Assembly: GCF_009176545.1 (NCBI RefSeq)
Contig: NZ_VTOJ01000001.1
Location: 806,001-870,000 of the forward strand
Source of the DNA: Salinigranum salinum
GTDB taxonomy: Archaea; Halobacteriota; Halobacteria; Halobacteriales; Haloferacaceae
DNA: 64,000 nucleotides
Reading direction: 5' to 3'
Positions 26,675 to 35,550 of the stretch are shown here, in pieces (the first letter of the stretch is position 1; each line of letters begins with the position of its first letter). The translations under genes and the position numbers were made by a program. A model generated the notes under the pieces. It searched no databases. It saw only the letters and a list, made by a program, of their open reading frames with translations, and was not told where the DNA came from.

Positions 26675-26716
26675 TCCGGTCGGTGTCCCGGATCTCCCCG
26701 ACGGGAACCGGGTCGA

Positions 26717-27526
26717 TCAGTGGCTCCCGACCGCGCACCCGCCGCTGTACTCCACTTCCGCGACGCTCCCGATGGGGTCGTCGCCACAGACGGGACAGTC
26801 AGGGTTCCGCTGGTAGGGCACCGTCTCGAACGTCATGTCCATGGCGTCGTAGAACAGCAGCCTCCCCTCGAGCGTCTCGCCGGCCCCGAGGAGGAGTTTG
26901 ACCGCCTCCGTCGCCTGGATACAGCCGACCGTCCCCGGGAGTACACCCAGGACGCCGGTCGTCGCGCAGTCGGGGACCGTCCCCGGCTCGGGTGCCTCGG
27001 GGAACAGACAACGGTAACACGGTCCCCCTGGCGTGATGGTCGTCACCTGTCCCTCGAACTTGTAGATCGCGCCGTGGGCGAGCGGCGTCTCCGTGAGCTG
27101 CGTGTAGTCGTTCAGCAGGTAGCGCGTCGGGAAGTTGTCGGAGGCGTCGACGACGAGGTCGTAGTCGTCGACCACCGCGACCGACTCGCGGTCGAGCCGG
27201 GTCTCGTGCGTCTCGACCGTGACGTCGGGGTTGAGTCGCTCGACGAACCGGCGTGCGCTCTCCGTCTTCGGGACGCCCACGTCCTCGTCGGCGTGGATCA
27301 CCTGCCGCTGGAGGTTCGACCGCTCGACCACGTCGTCGTCGACGACGCCCAGCCGACCGACACCCGCCGCGGCGAGGTACTGGATGACCGGCGCGCCGAG
27401 GCCCCCTGCGCCGACGACGAGGACGCTCCCGTCGAGCAGCCGCTTCTGTCCCTCCGGCCCCACCTCGTCCATGATGATGTGCCGGGAGTAACGGTCCAGC
27501 TGCGTCGCGTCGAGAGAGAGGCTCAT
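26717..27526 (-). CDS. ubaA: Ubiquitin-like activating enzyme E1 (MoeB/ThiF type)
   Basis: 269 residues. The nucleotide-binding GAGGLG is at 39-44, the Arg finger region SNLQRQ at 70-75, catalytic C187 in PDCATTGVLG, and the zinc site uses C170/C173 and C244/C247. This is the layout of haloarchaeal UbaA, which adenylates the Gly-Gly tail of SAMP/MoaD/ThiS-like proteins for protein tagging, tRNA thiolation and molybdopterin synthesis. The ubiquitin-like protein at 23320 and NcsA at 45775 are candidate partners in this window. The ATG at 27526 opens the conserved MSLSLDATQLDRYSRH. Confidence 0.9.
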   Translation of the reverse strand: MSLSLDATQLDRYSRHIIMDEVGPEGQKRLLDGSVLVVGAGGLGAPVIQYLAAAGVGRLGVVDDDVVERSNLQRQVIHADEDVGVPKTESARRFVERLNPDVTVETHETRLDRESVAVVDDYDLVVDASDNFPTRYLLNDYTQLTETPLAHGAIYKFEGQVTTITPGGPCYRCLFPEAPEPGTVPDCATTGVLGVLPGTVGCIQATEAVKLLLGAGETLEGRLLFYDAMDMTFETVPYQRNPDCPVCGDDPIGSVAEVEYSGGCAVGSH

Positions 27527-27646
27527 ACATCCGGTTCGCGGCGTGCGGACATAAGTCCCCGCCGGTCGCGGTTCGTGTGGACGCACCCCACCGGACGGAT
27601 CGGTGAATCGAGCGAGTTCGCGTGCCGGACCCCCGTGGGCCGACGA

Positions 27647-28384
27647 TCAGACCGACGCGACGAGCGCTCGCAGGAGCCCCGCGACGCCGTGTGCGATCAC
27701 CGCGGCGGCCAGATCGTACCGCCAGTAGAGGTATCCGAACACCACACCACCGCCGAACGTGACGAGGGCGGCGACGCCGACGGTGACTGGATCGAAGCCG
27801 CCGACGGCCGCCGCCGGAGCCGCCGCGCAGCCACCCAGCGCGGCGGCAGTCACGATGCCGGCCCAGGCGCTCGTCCGCGTCACCCCCAGATCGATCGCCG
27901 GTCGGTACGTCCAGGCGGTCCAGACCACGAGCGTCATGAAGCCGAACCGGAGGACGAGCTCCGTGACGACGCCGCCGGCGACGCTCGCGACCATCCCGAG
28001 CGACCCGCCGCCCGTCCACCGATTCGGCGGAGCGGGGTCGCCGCCGAGCGCGGCCACGAGGGCGTGGATCCCGAGCGTGGCCAGCGCCACGCCGACGCCG
28101 GCGACGGCCGGGAGTCGGTAGGTACCGGCCCCGTCACCGGAGAGGCGACCGGGAGCGAACGCCTGCAGGCCGACGTCACCGGCCAGCATCGCGCCGACGG
28201 CGGCCGCAACCCCGACCGCGACGACGCCGGTACCGATGACGGCGACCACTACCACCCACCGCGGCACGCCGGCCAGCGGCTCGAGCGTCGTGACGACTGG
28301 CAGCGTTCCGAGCACTGCCAGGACGCCGACGGCGAACGGCGGCCCGATCCGGCGTGGGTCGACGAGCGTCGTCTCCGGAGCCAT
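27647..28384 (-). CDS. CPBP-like integral membrane protein
   Basis: 245 residues with about eight hydrophobic segments. VVTELVLRFGFM resembles the ExxxR motif of CPBP (CAAX protease/bacteriocin-processing) intramembrane proteases, but has one Glu where the usual motif has two. VIAHGVAGLL near the C-terminus gives the expected His. Other conserved His/Asn positions are not obvious, so activity is uncertain. It is 90 nt upstream of the L15e stop codon on the same strand side. The start is the ATG of MAPETT. Confidence 0.65.
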   Translation of the reverse strand: MAPETTLVDPRRIGPPFAVGVLAVLGTLPVVTTLEPLAGVPRWVVVVAVIGTGVVAVGVAAAVGAMLAGDVGLQAFAPGRLSGDGAGTYRLPAVAGVGVALATLGIHALVAALGGDPAPPNRWTGGGSLGMVASVAGGVVTELVLRFGFMTLVVWTAWTYRPAIDLGVTRTSAWAGIVTAAALGGCAAAPAAAVGGFDPVTVGVAALVTFGGGVVFGYLYWRYDLAAAVIAHGVAGLLRALVASV

Positions 28385-28474
28385 GTGGCTCTCCACGTCG
28401 TGGCGAGTAAAGAACCCTCTCACGGGCTTCGTCCTGGCGGTCCCACGACAGACGAGAAAACGGCGTTCGTGTGT

Positions 28475-29065
28475 TTACTTGCCGCGACGCCTGCTCGCGC
28501 CCTGGCTCGGACGGACGTGTTCCGTGCCCTTGCCGCGGTTGTTCAGCCCACGGTTGGATTTGCCGGCGTTGGTCAGTCCACGGAAGGCGCGGCCCTTGTG
28601 TTTGTCCGAGCAGATCCAGTTGAGCTCCGAATCGTTCCGGATCGCGGGGTGCTCGGGATCGACGAGGATGATCTCGTGCCACTTCTGCGAGCCGTCTTCC
28701 CCGACCCAGTAGGAGTTGAGCACGCGCATGTTGGGGTGTTTGCGCGCGGCGCGCTCCTCGGCGATGCGCTGGATGTTCTTGCGGCGACCGATCCGGTTGA
28801 TGCCCTGGCGCTTCGAGCGGCGGCCCGCCTTGAACCGCTGCTTGCGGGCGTTCCCCTTGCGGACGGCGACCCGAACCACGGTGATGCCCTGCTTGGCCTT
28901 GTAGCCGAGTTCGCGCGCCTTGTCCAGACGGGTGGGACGGTCGATGCGGACGATGGCGCCCTGGTCGCGCCACTCCTGCTTGCGCTGCCACTGCAGTTCG
29001 GCGAGTTTCCCCTCCTTCGGGGAGCGCCAGGCTTCCTTGATGTGTGAGTAGAAGCTTCGTGCCAT
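28475..29065 (-). CDS. rpl15e: Large ribosomal subunit protein eL15
   Basis: 196 residues, very basic, with the family opening MARSFYSHIKEAW and blocks such as QGITVVRVAVRKGNARKQ, KHPNMRVLNSYWVGEDG and the closing GLTNAGKSNRGLNNRGKG. It is a structural protein of the 50S subunit, shared by archaea and eukaryotes. A GC-rich gap follows upstream, with CTTAA near 29250 as a possible promoter element. Confidence 0.96.
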   Translation of the reverse strand: MARSFYSHIKEAWRSPKEGKLAELQWQRKQEWRDQGAIVRIDRPTRLDKARELGYKAKQGITVVRVAVRKGNARKQRFKAGRRSKRQGINRIGRRKNIQRIAEERAARKHPNMRVLNSYWVGEDGSQKWHEIILVDPEHPAIRNDSELNWICSDKHKGRAFRGLTNAGKSNRGLNNRGKGTEHVRPSQGASRRRGK

Positions 29066-29349
29066 GTTTTCACCGCGGGCGCTTGCGATTCGACGTCGGC
29101 GACGATGTCGCCTCCCGGAGACGCGACATCGCGCCTCCCCCGTCACATGTCGTCCCGTGCCGCCCGTCGGGTTCGGCCCCGGGAGCGGTCGCGGGTGCCC
29201 GCTGGCGTGCCCGCGTGCCAGCGAGTTACCTCCAGTTCCCTCGTGGCGCTGTTAAGGACTTCGAATCAGCACGCGTGTCGGGGGTGACCGGTAGAGGGCC
29301 GACGCGTCGGCGTCGACGGGGACCGAGGCTGTTCGTGACGATCGGGGCG

Positions 29350-29679
29350 TCAGGACCAGCCGTCGGTGACCGTCTCGAGCCACGTGGCGACCGCCCGCCC
29401 GCCGTCGGTCAGAGTGACGGTTCCGTCGTCGCCGAGGTCGACGAGACCGGTTCCTTCGAGCCTGGGGAGCACCAGGTGGTGTAGCTCGACGGCGGTCATG
29501 TCACGTTCGGTGCCATCGAGCGCCCTCGCTAGCGGTTCATGATCGGTTTCACCCTGGCGACGGAGGACGTGGAGCACGTCACGGCGGCGTCGTGCGGTGA
29601 GCACCCCGAACAGTTCGTCGGTCGTCAGGCCGCTCTCGGCGGTCGGGAGTGTATCACGGGGGGCTGGTGTGGAGGACAT
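29350..29679 (-). CDS. DUF7344-type winged-helix protein
   Basis: 109 residues. A disordered N-terminus precedes LTTDELFGVLTARRRRDVLHVLR, the typical opening of the haloarchaeal DUF7344 winged helix. LHHLVLPRLEGTGLVDLGDDG forms the wing region, followed by a C-terminal helix. These proteins are small transcription regulators, usually without a known target. It follows the large Bat-like regulator on the same strand after 61 nt, so the two may be cotranscribed. Confidence 0.75.
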   Translation of the reverse strand: MSSTPAPRDTLPTAESGLTTDELFGVLTARRRRDVLHVLRRQGETDHEPLARALDGTERDMTAVELHHLVLPRLEGTGLVDLGDDGTVTLTDGGRAVATWLETVTDGWS

Positions 29680-29740
29680 TGCTGACGGTTCTCTCTCAAA
29701 CGGTAGCGTCCACGTCGAAATGAGCTGACGGGCAAATTGA

Positions 29741-32284
29741 TTAGCCCTCCGGCTCCCGGTACAGCGCGTCGAGCACCTTTCGTTCCGCGAGCCGGAGGTG
29801 TTTGTGGAACGTCGGTGGCGTGATCCCCATCGTCGTCGACAGCGCTTCGCCGTCGGTCGTCCGCGGCCACTCGAAGTAGCCACCGAAGTACGCCAGTTCG
29901 AGCGCGGTCCGCTGGCGTTCGGTGAGGCGGTCTTCGACCGCCGAGTGGAACGTCGCCGAGGTACGAACCCGGCGGTCGTTCGTTCGTTGTGCCCGCAGCT
30001 CGAGGTCCGGATACGTCGCCGTGACTGTCTCGACGATCTCGCGGACGTTCCCCGGTGGCACGTCGACCGTACACTGCAGCTCCCGGTCGTCGAGGGTGAA
30101 CGACCGGACCCGTCCGTCGAACCGTCTGAACTGCGTCACGAGCGCCCCGCCCGTCGTCTGTAGTTCCACGCGACGGCCCCCGTCGTGGCTGTCGAGTACC
30201 CGTGCGCGCTCGACCGTGGGGAACGACTCCGTCGCCTCGACGAACGCCTCCGGCGAGATTCCCCCGACGCTGTAGTGGCTGACGTATGTGTCGTCACCCA
30301 CGGGGACGATCCTGTCGGCGAGGAACTCGAACGACGCGTCCGCACCAACGACGTCGGTGAACGGCTCGGCGAGGGCCGTCGAGCCGAACTCGAGCGTCGT
30401 CACGCTGTCGTTGACGAGGACGTCCTTGCGCTCGACGGCGCTGATCCCGAGACCGACCGCGCTCCCGAGTTCGACGAGCAACGAGCGCTCGCGCTCGTCG
30501 AAGCCGTCGTCGCGCTCGGTTCGGAGCACGAGCAGCCCGAACTGCCGCTCGTCGTAGGTCAGCTCGACGGCGACGGTGTCCGCTTCGACGGCGACGCCAC
30601 GCTCGTGTTCGGTCGCCTCGGCGATCAGTGGCGGGACGACTCCCTGCCACGCGTCGCTCGGCCACTCGTCACCCACGGACGTCGTGACCCTGTCGTCGTC
30701 CCAGTTCACCGGCCCGACCGCTGCCCCCCGATACGGTCCACCGTCGACGAGTCGGTCACACACGGTCTGTTCGATGTCGGCTCGTGTCTCGGCACGAATG
30801 ACGCCCCGGATGGCGTCGAAGACGCGGAGCGCCGTGTCGGTGACGCGCTCGAAGCGGTCGCGCTGCTCCTGGATCGCTTCCTCGTGTCGCCTCCGTTCCG
30901 TCGTGTCGCGAACGACGCCGATCCGTTCGTAGCCGTCGGCGCTCTCCTGGATGGAGAACGTCGCCTCGGCGGGGAACGTCTCGCCGCTGGCGTCCGTGAG
31001 TTCAGCTTCCAGCGTGGCCGTCTCACGGCGACCGCTCACGAGCTCCCCCTCGAGTCCCTTCGCGGCAGCACGGACGTCCTCGTCGACGAGCCGAGAGACG
31101 TGCGACCCGACCAGCTCTTCTCGCGGGACGCCGGTCATCCGGACGTACGCCTCGTTCACGAGCGTGAACCGGCCGTCGGAGTCGACCGCGTAGACGCCGT
31201 CGCTGAGCGCCTCGAACACCGTCTCGTACCGCGCGAGTTCCCGCTCGTGCTCGTGTCGGTCGACGGCGCTGGCGAGCAGGGTGGCGACGCTCTGGACGAA
31301 GTCCGCGTCCTGCTCAGTGAACGACCGCGCGGCCGTGTCGTGCGTCCCCAGAATCCCCCACGGCTCCCCTGGCGAGCCGATGACGACGCTCACGCCGCTC
31401 TCGACGCCGTGGTCCGTGAGGAGGTCCGGTCCGGTAAAACGCCGCTCGGTCGACAGCGCCTCGACGCGGACCGGTTCGCGCCGCTGGAGGGTGTAGCCCG
31501 CCTGTGAGTTCGCGTCCGCCGGGACGGTCGCCGTCCCGACGACACCGTCGTCCCAGCCGACGCCCGCCCGCAGGTGGAGCCGTCTCGTTCCCGCGTCGAG
31601 TTCGAGAACCTTGGAGTACGCCGTGTCGAGGATCTCCGACACGACCTCACAGACGTGCGTCATGAACTCGTCCACGTCCGTGGCCGTCAGTGCCCGTCTC
31701 CCGAGTCGTGCCACGGTCCGTTGCTGGTGCACTCGCGCGTGTAGCTCACGTTCCCGACGGACGCGGTCGGTGACGTCCCGGAAGTACACCGACAGCCCCG
31801 TCGGGGAGGGGTACGCCTCGACGGCGAACGTCGTCTCCAGCGGCGGGTATCGTTCCTCGAACGAGACCGCGTCCTGGGTCTCCATCGCGCGGCGATACTC
31901 CGACTCGAAGGCGGTGTCGACCGCGTCCGGGAACGCCTCCCAGAGCGTTCGTCCGACGAGTGCGTCGGCCGTCTGACCGAGCAACTGTTCGGCCTGGTCG
32001 TTGAGGTAGGTGAACTCCCAGTCGGTGTCGACGGCGAAGAAGGCGTCCGTGATCCGGCCGAACACCCCGTCGCTCGGCTGCGCGTCGGCGGACCACCACA
32101 CGCGCGCCCGTGAGCCGACCTTCTTCGTTTCGACGGCTCCCCCGTCCGCGAGTCGCGTGAGGTGCTTGTGGGCCGTCCGGCGCACACAGCCGACCGCCTC
32201 CGCGACTTCGCTCGCGGTGACCGGTTCCCCCGCGGCCGCCCGCACGAACCGTTCGATGGCGTCGTCAGTGCGCTCATCCTCCAT
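29741..32284 (-). CDS. Bat-type sensor-regulator (HTH, PAS, GAF, PAS, GAF, bacterioopsin-activator domain, HTH_10)
   Basis: 847 residues. In order: an N-terminal winged helix (about 10-65), PAS (75-175), GAF (180-345), PAS (350-470), a second GAF (480-620), a bacterioopsin-activator-like domain (630-780) and the C-terminal HTH_10 (LTERQRTALELAYFGGYF, about 785-845). HTH at both ends is unusual within the Bat-like family. Such proteins are one-component regulators responding to light, redox or small molecules. It is divergent from the DNA methyltransferase gene. Targets cannot be read from sequence. Confidence 0.85.
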   Translation of the reverse strand: MEDERTDDAIERFVRAAAGEPVTASEVAEAVGCVRRTAHKHLTRLADGGAVETKKVGSRARVWWSADAQPSDGVFGRITDAFFAVDTDWEFTYLNDQAEQLLGQTADALVGRTLWEAFPDAVDTAFESEYRRAMETQDAVSFEERYPPLETTFAVEAYPSPTGLSVYFRDVTDRVRRERELHARVHQQRTVARLGRRALTATDVDEFMTHVCEVVSEILDTAYSKVLELDAGTRRLHLRAGVGWDDGVVGTATVPADANSQAGYTLQRREPVRVEALSTERRFTGPDLLTDHGVESGVSVVIGSPGEPWGILGTHDTAARSFTEQDADFVQSVATLLASAVDRHEHERELARYETVFEALSDGVYAVDSDGRFTLVNEAYVRMTGVPREELVGSHVSRLVDEDVRAAAKGLEGELVSGRRETATLEAELTDASGETFPAEATFSIQESADGYERIGVVRDTTERRRHEEAIQEQRDRFERVTDTALRVFDAIRGVIRAETRADIEQTVCDRLVDGGPYRGAAVGPVNWDDDRVTTSVGDEWPSDAWQGVVPPLIAEATEHERGVAVEADTVAVELTYDERQFGLLVLRTERDDGFDERERSLLVELGSAVGLGISAVERKDVLVNDSVTTLEFGSTALAEPFTDVVGADASFEFLADRIVPVGDDTYVSHYSVGGISPEAFVEATESFPTVERARVLDSHDGGRRVELQTTGGALVTQFRRFDGRVRSFTLDDRELQCTVDVPPGNVREIVETVTATYPDLELRAQRTNDRRVRTSATFHSAVEDRLTERQRTALELAYFGGYFEWPRTTDGEALSTTMGITPPTFHKHLRLAERKVLDALYREPEG

Positions 32285-32388
32285 ACCACGCGCTCGGGGA
32301 GCACCTACCTAAGCGTTCCCTCGAAGGAACGCTCTCCTGTTCCGCCCGGCCCGTGGTGCTTATCGGGTTCGCCGCGGTAGTCGATCGG

Positions 32389-33363
32389 GTGACAGACGAT
32401 CCGGCCGACCCGGACGGTCCCCACGAACGCGACGATCTCAAACCGCACCAGCGGCACGTCCCCGGACGGGGGATCTACGACGAACGTAACCGGGTCAACG
32501 ACCTCACGGGTCGCGAGTGGAAGTACGCCACCAAATCCGTCATCGCCGATCCGTACCCGCCCGACCTCCAGCACGAGCTGCGGAGCGAACACGGCGGGCA
32601 GAAGCCGCCCCGACTGTGTCTGGACCTCGTCGAGCGGTTCAGCAAGGCGGGCGAGCGCGTCCTCGACCCCTACGCCGGCGTCGGCGGGACGCTCCTCGGC
32701 GCGAGTCTCGCCGCACACGAGGGCACGGGTCGCCGCGAGGCGCTCGGCTTCGAGCGCACGGCGCGGTGGGTCGACCTGTACGAGGAGGTCCTCGCCCGGG
32801 AGAACCGCGCTCGCCGAGAACGCGGGGAGCCACCCCTCGCTCCCCAGCAGCTGCGTCACGGCGACTGTGCCGTCCTCGTCGACGACGTCGAGACCGACAG
32901 CGTCGACCTCCTCCTCACCGACATCCCGTACTGGTCGATGGACGCGGTCGCTCAGACGCGAAATCCCCGCCGAACGAGAGCTAGCAAACTCGGACGGTTC
33001 GACGACGCCGACGCCAGTGACACGACGGCTGCCGCTGCGGACCCGGACGCCGCCGGTTCGAGCGTCGACGACCCCGCCTCGAAGGAGGAGTGGCTCTCGA
33101 CGATGACCACGACGTTCGACGCGTTCCGCCGCACCCTCCGCGACGGCGCGTACGTCGTCGTCTTCATCGGTGACATGTACCGTGACTCGTCGTTTCACTT
33201 CCTCTCGGCCGACCTCGCCCGAGCTCTCGAGTCGATCGGACTCACGCTGAAGGCGGATCTGATCTGGTACGATCCCGCGAAGGACCTCCACGTGTACGGC
33301 TACCCGTTCGCGTTCGTGCCGTCGATGGTTCACCAGCACGTGCTCGTTCTCCGCGAGGAGTGA
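32389..33363 (+). CDS. Orphan DNA methyltransferase (N4/N6 type)
   Basis: 324 residues. A motif X-like segment (GGQKPPRLCLDLVERF) precedes the SAM-binding motif I (VLDPYAGVGGTLLGA), and motif IV reads TDIPYW, a variant of D/S-P-P-Y. The X-I-IV order fits amino-methyltransferases of the permuted classes. No endonuclease gene is adjacent, so it looks like an orphan methylase. An RNA substrate is also possible, since motif IV is unusual. Start GTG 32389 lies 27 nt after the centre of GCTTATCG, fitting a leaderless transcript. It is divergent from the Bat-type regulator. Confidence 0.72.
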   Translation: MTDDPADPDGPHERDDLKPHQRHVPGRGIYDERNRVNDLTGREWKYATKSVIADPYPPDLQHELRSEHGGQKPPRLCLDLVERFSKAGERVLDPYAGVGGTLLGASLAAHEGTGRREALGFERTARWVDLYEEVLARENRARRERGEPPLAPQQLRHGDCAVLVDDVETDSVDLLLTDIPYWSMDAVAQTRNPRRTRASKLGRFDDADASDTTAAAADPDAAGSSVDDPASKEEWLSTMTTTFDAFRRTLRDGAYVVVFIGDMYRDSSFHFLSADLARALESIGLTLKADLIWYDPAKDLHVYGYPFAFVPSMVHQHVLVLREE

Positions 33364-33375
33364 GCGTCGCTCGCG

Positions 33376-34347
33376 TTACTCGCCCGACTCGCGCACCCCG
33401 AGGTCCGCGAGGTTCTCGGCGAGGATCCCCGCGGAGCGTTCGAGCGCCGCCTGCTCGTCGGCCGGGAGGTCGCGCTCGACGACGTTCCGGATGCCGTCGC
33501 GGTTCACCACGCACGGCACGCTCGTGTAGACGTCCTCGATGCCGTACTCCCCCTCGAGGAGGGTCGAGACGGTGAGGATCGAGTTCTCGTCGCGGAGGAT
33601 CGTCTCGACGATCTCTGTGGTGGCGAGCGCGATGGCGTGGTTGGTCGCCCCCTTCCGCTCGATGATCTCGTAGGCGGCCTCCCTGACCTCCTGCTCCAGT
33701 TCGTCCTTGCCGTCCTCGTCGATCCCGCCGCAGTGTGCCGCGGCGTAGGTGTCGAACGGGACGCCCGCGACGTTGGTCGAACTCCAGAGCATCACCTCGC
33801 TGTCACCGTGTTCGCCGACGACGTAGCCGTGCACGTTCTTCGGGTCGACGTCGCACTCCCGGCTGAGAACGTGTCTGAACCGCGACGTGTCGAGGACGGT
33901 GCCCGACCCGACGACGCGCTCGGCGGGGAGATCCGACAGCGTCCACGAGACGTACGAGAGCACGTCGACCGGGTTGGTCACCACGAGGAGGATTGCGTCG
34001 TCGGCGAGCCCCGCCGTGAGCTGTGGGATCAGCTCCTCGAAGATGCTCACGTTGCGCTCGCGGAGCTCCAGACGGCTCTCGCCCGGTCGCTGGTTGGTGC
34101 CCGCCGTGACGACCACCACGTCGGCGTCCCAGCAGTCCTCGTACCCACCCGTGGTGATGTCGACGGGCGGGGTGAAGTACGCGCCGTGGCTGAGATCCAT
34201 CCGCTCGCCCTCCGCCTTCTCCTCGTCGATGTCGACGAGCACGAGTTCGCTCGCGACGCCGCTCGACGTCAGCGCGAAGGCGGTCGCGGCCCCGACGCTC
34301 CCGACGCCGACGACGGCGACCTTCCCCCGCGTGCGTGTACTCGACAT
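33376..34347 (-). CDS. ldh: L-lactate dehydrogenase (NAD-dependent)
   Basis: 323 residues of the LDH/MDH family. The NAD motif GVGSVG is at 14-19 and D39 selects NAD. The loop reads TNQRPGESR: Q86 occupies the specificity position that is Gln in lactate and Arg in malate dehydrogenases. Catalytic H180 is in GEHGDSE, with D153 and R156 in DTSRFR. It should interconvert pyruvate and L-lactate. Lactate dehydrogenase of this type is not universal in haloarchaea, and similar genes are often labelled malate dehydrogenase. It converges with the methyltransferase gene. The ATG at 34347 opens the conserved strand. Confidence 0.82.
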   Translation of the reverse strand: MSSTRTRGKVAVVGVGSVGAATAFALTSSGVASELVLVDIDEEKAEGERMDLSHGAYFTPPVDITTGGYEDCWDADVVVVTAGTNQRPGESRLELRERNVSIFEELIPQLTAGLADDAILLVVTNPVDVLSYVSWTLSDLPAERVVGSGTVLDTSRFRHVLSRECDVDPKNVHGYVVGEHGDSEVMLWSSTNVAGVPFDTYAAAHCGGIDEDGKDELEQEVREAAYEIIERKGATNHAIALATTEIVETILRDENSILTVSTLLEGEYGIEDVYTSVPCVVNRDGIRNVVERDLPADEQAALERSAGILAENLADLGVRESGE

Positions 34348-34469
34348 AACGTTTACTCGAAACGGAGTGAGGATATACCTTGGGTACTCTCGCCACGTGC
34401 CGCGTGGCGTTTCCGACCGATCCATCGCAGTCTGTCGTCTCACGACCGATTTCGTATCGCAGCATGCGG

Positions 34470-34477
34470 TTTATAAG
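34470..34477 (+). promoter_or_regulatory. TATA box upstream of arylamine N-acetyltransferase
   Basis: TTTATAAG is the best TATA match in this gap. It predicts a transcript starting near 34500, so starts upstream of that point are excluded for the downstream gene. Confidence 0.5.
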
Positions 34478-34624
34478 CGTGGATCGCTGGCGATGGCCCG
34501 GACGGACGCGATCCGATCCCGGAAAGCTCCGCTGGCCAGGCGGCACACACTACTGACTGCGACGAGTACGTCTCCTGTGACCCGATCGCCCTCCCCGTCC
34601 GACGGATCGACGCCCGACGCCCCG

Positions 34625-35392
34625 ATGATGAACCCCGAGCGGTACCTCTCACGCATCGGCGTGTCGCCGGAGACCGTCTCCGAGGTCGATCTGACGACGC
34701 TCGAACGCCTCCAGCGCGCGCACGTCACGACCGTCCCGTTCGAGACGCTGTCGATCACCGGCGACCCGTTCGGCGAGCGCGACGGCGAGGGCGTCGTCCT
34801 GTCGCTCCCGGCCCTCTACGAGAAGATCGTCGTCGGCGAGCGCGGCGGCTTCTGCTTCGAGCTCGGCTGGCTGCTCGCCGACCGCGGCTTCGACGTGACT
34901 CGGCTGGCCGCTCGCGTCGTCAGCGCGATCGAGGTGCCGGCGAACCACCACCCGCTGCTCGTCACGCTCGACCGCCCCTACCTGGTCGACGTGGGGATGG
35001 GGCCGCCGATGCTCCGCCGACCACTCGCGCTCGGCGACCGAGCGGATCCCGACGGGGCCGGGGTCGAGTGGCGGACCGTCGAGAGCGACCGTCCGGACGC
35101 CGAGTTCTGCCTCCAGTACCGGACGAGCGGGGAGTGGACCGATCGGTACGTGTTCGACACCACCCCCCGCGACCTGCGTTACTTCGAGGCGACCTGCGAC
35201 TACCTCCAGCACGCCCCCGAGTCGGGGTTCACGGGTGATACTGTCGTCCTCCGGGCGACCGAAACTGGCTTCGTGAAACTCGACCCGGACGCGTTCACGC
35301 GCGTCAGTGGGGACGACACCGATGAACGGTCGATCGATCCGGACGCGTACGCTCGGCTCCTCCGAACCGAGTTCGGCATCGACCCTCCGTAG
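34625..35392 (+). CDS. Arylamine N-acetyltransferase
   Basis: 255 residues. The NAT motif RGGFCFELG contains nucleophile C77. NHHPLLVTL gives the His (108 or 109) and LVDVGMG gives D122, completing the Cys-His-Asp triad. The family transfers acetyl from acetyl-CoA to arylamines or hydrazines; some members act in polyketide or macrolactam formation. VPFETLSI near the N-terminus is another family block. I chose ATG 34625 (an ATG pair, 34625 and 34628) because MNPERYL is the usual opening; GTG 34577 would add 16 residues. It is divergent from the lactate dehydrogenase gene. Confidence 0.85.
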   Translation: MMNPERYLSRIGVSPETVSEVDLTTLERLQRAHVTTVPFETLSITGDPFGERDGEGVVLSLPALYEKIVVGERGGFCFELGWLLADRGFDVTRLAARVVSAIEVPANHHPLLVTLDRPYLVDVGMGPPMLRRPLALGDRADPDGAGVEWRTVESDRPDAEFCLQYRTSGEWTDRYVFDTTPRDLRYFEATCDYLQHAPESGFTGDTVVLRATETGFVKLDPDAFTRVSGDDTDERSIDPDAYARLLRTEFGIDPP

Positions 35393-35550
35393 TGCTCTCT
35401 CGTCGCGAGCACGGCTTCCGTGTCGACCGTCGACCATCCTCGCGACGATTCGCTATCGCGGAGTACGGTGTATCGGTCGCGAGCGGCGTCGGTGCCGTCC
35501 ACGAACTGGTCGTTCGGAGACACAGAGCGAAACGGCCGAGAACCGACGTA

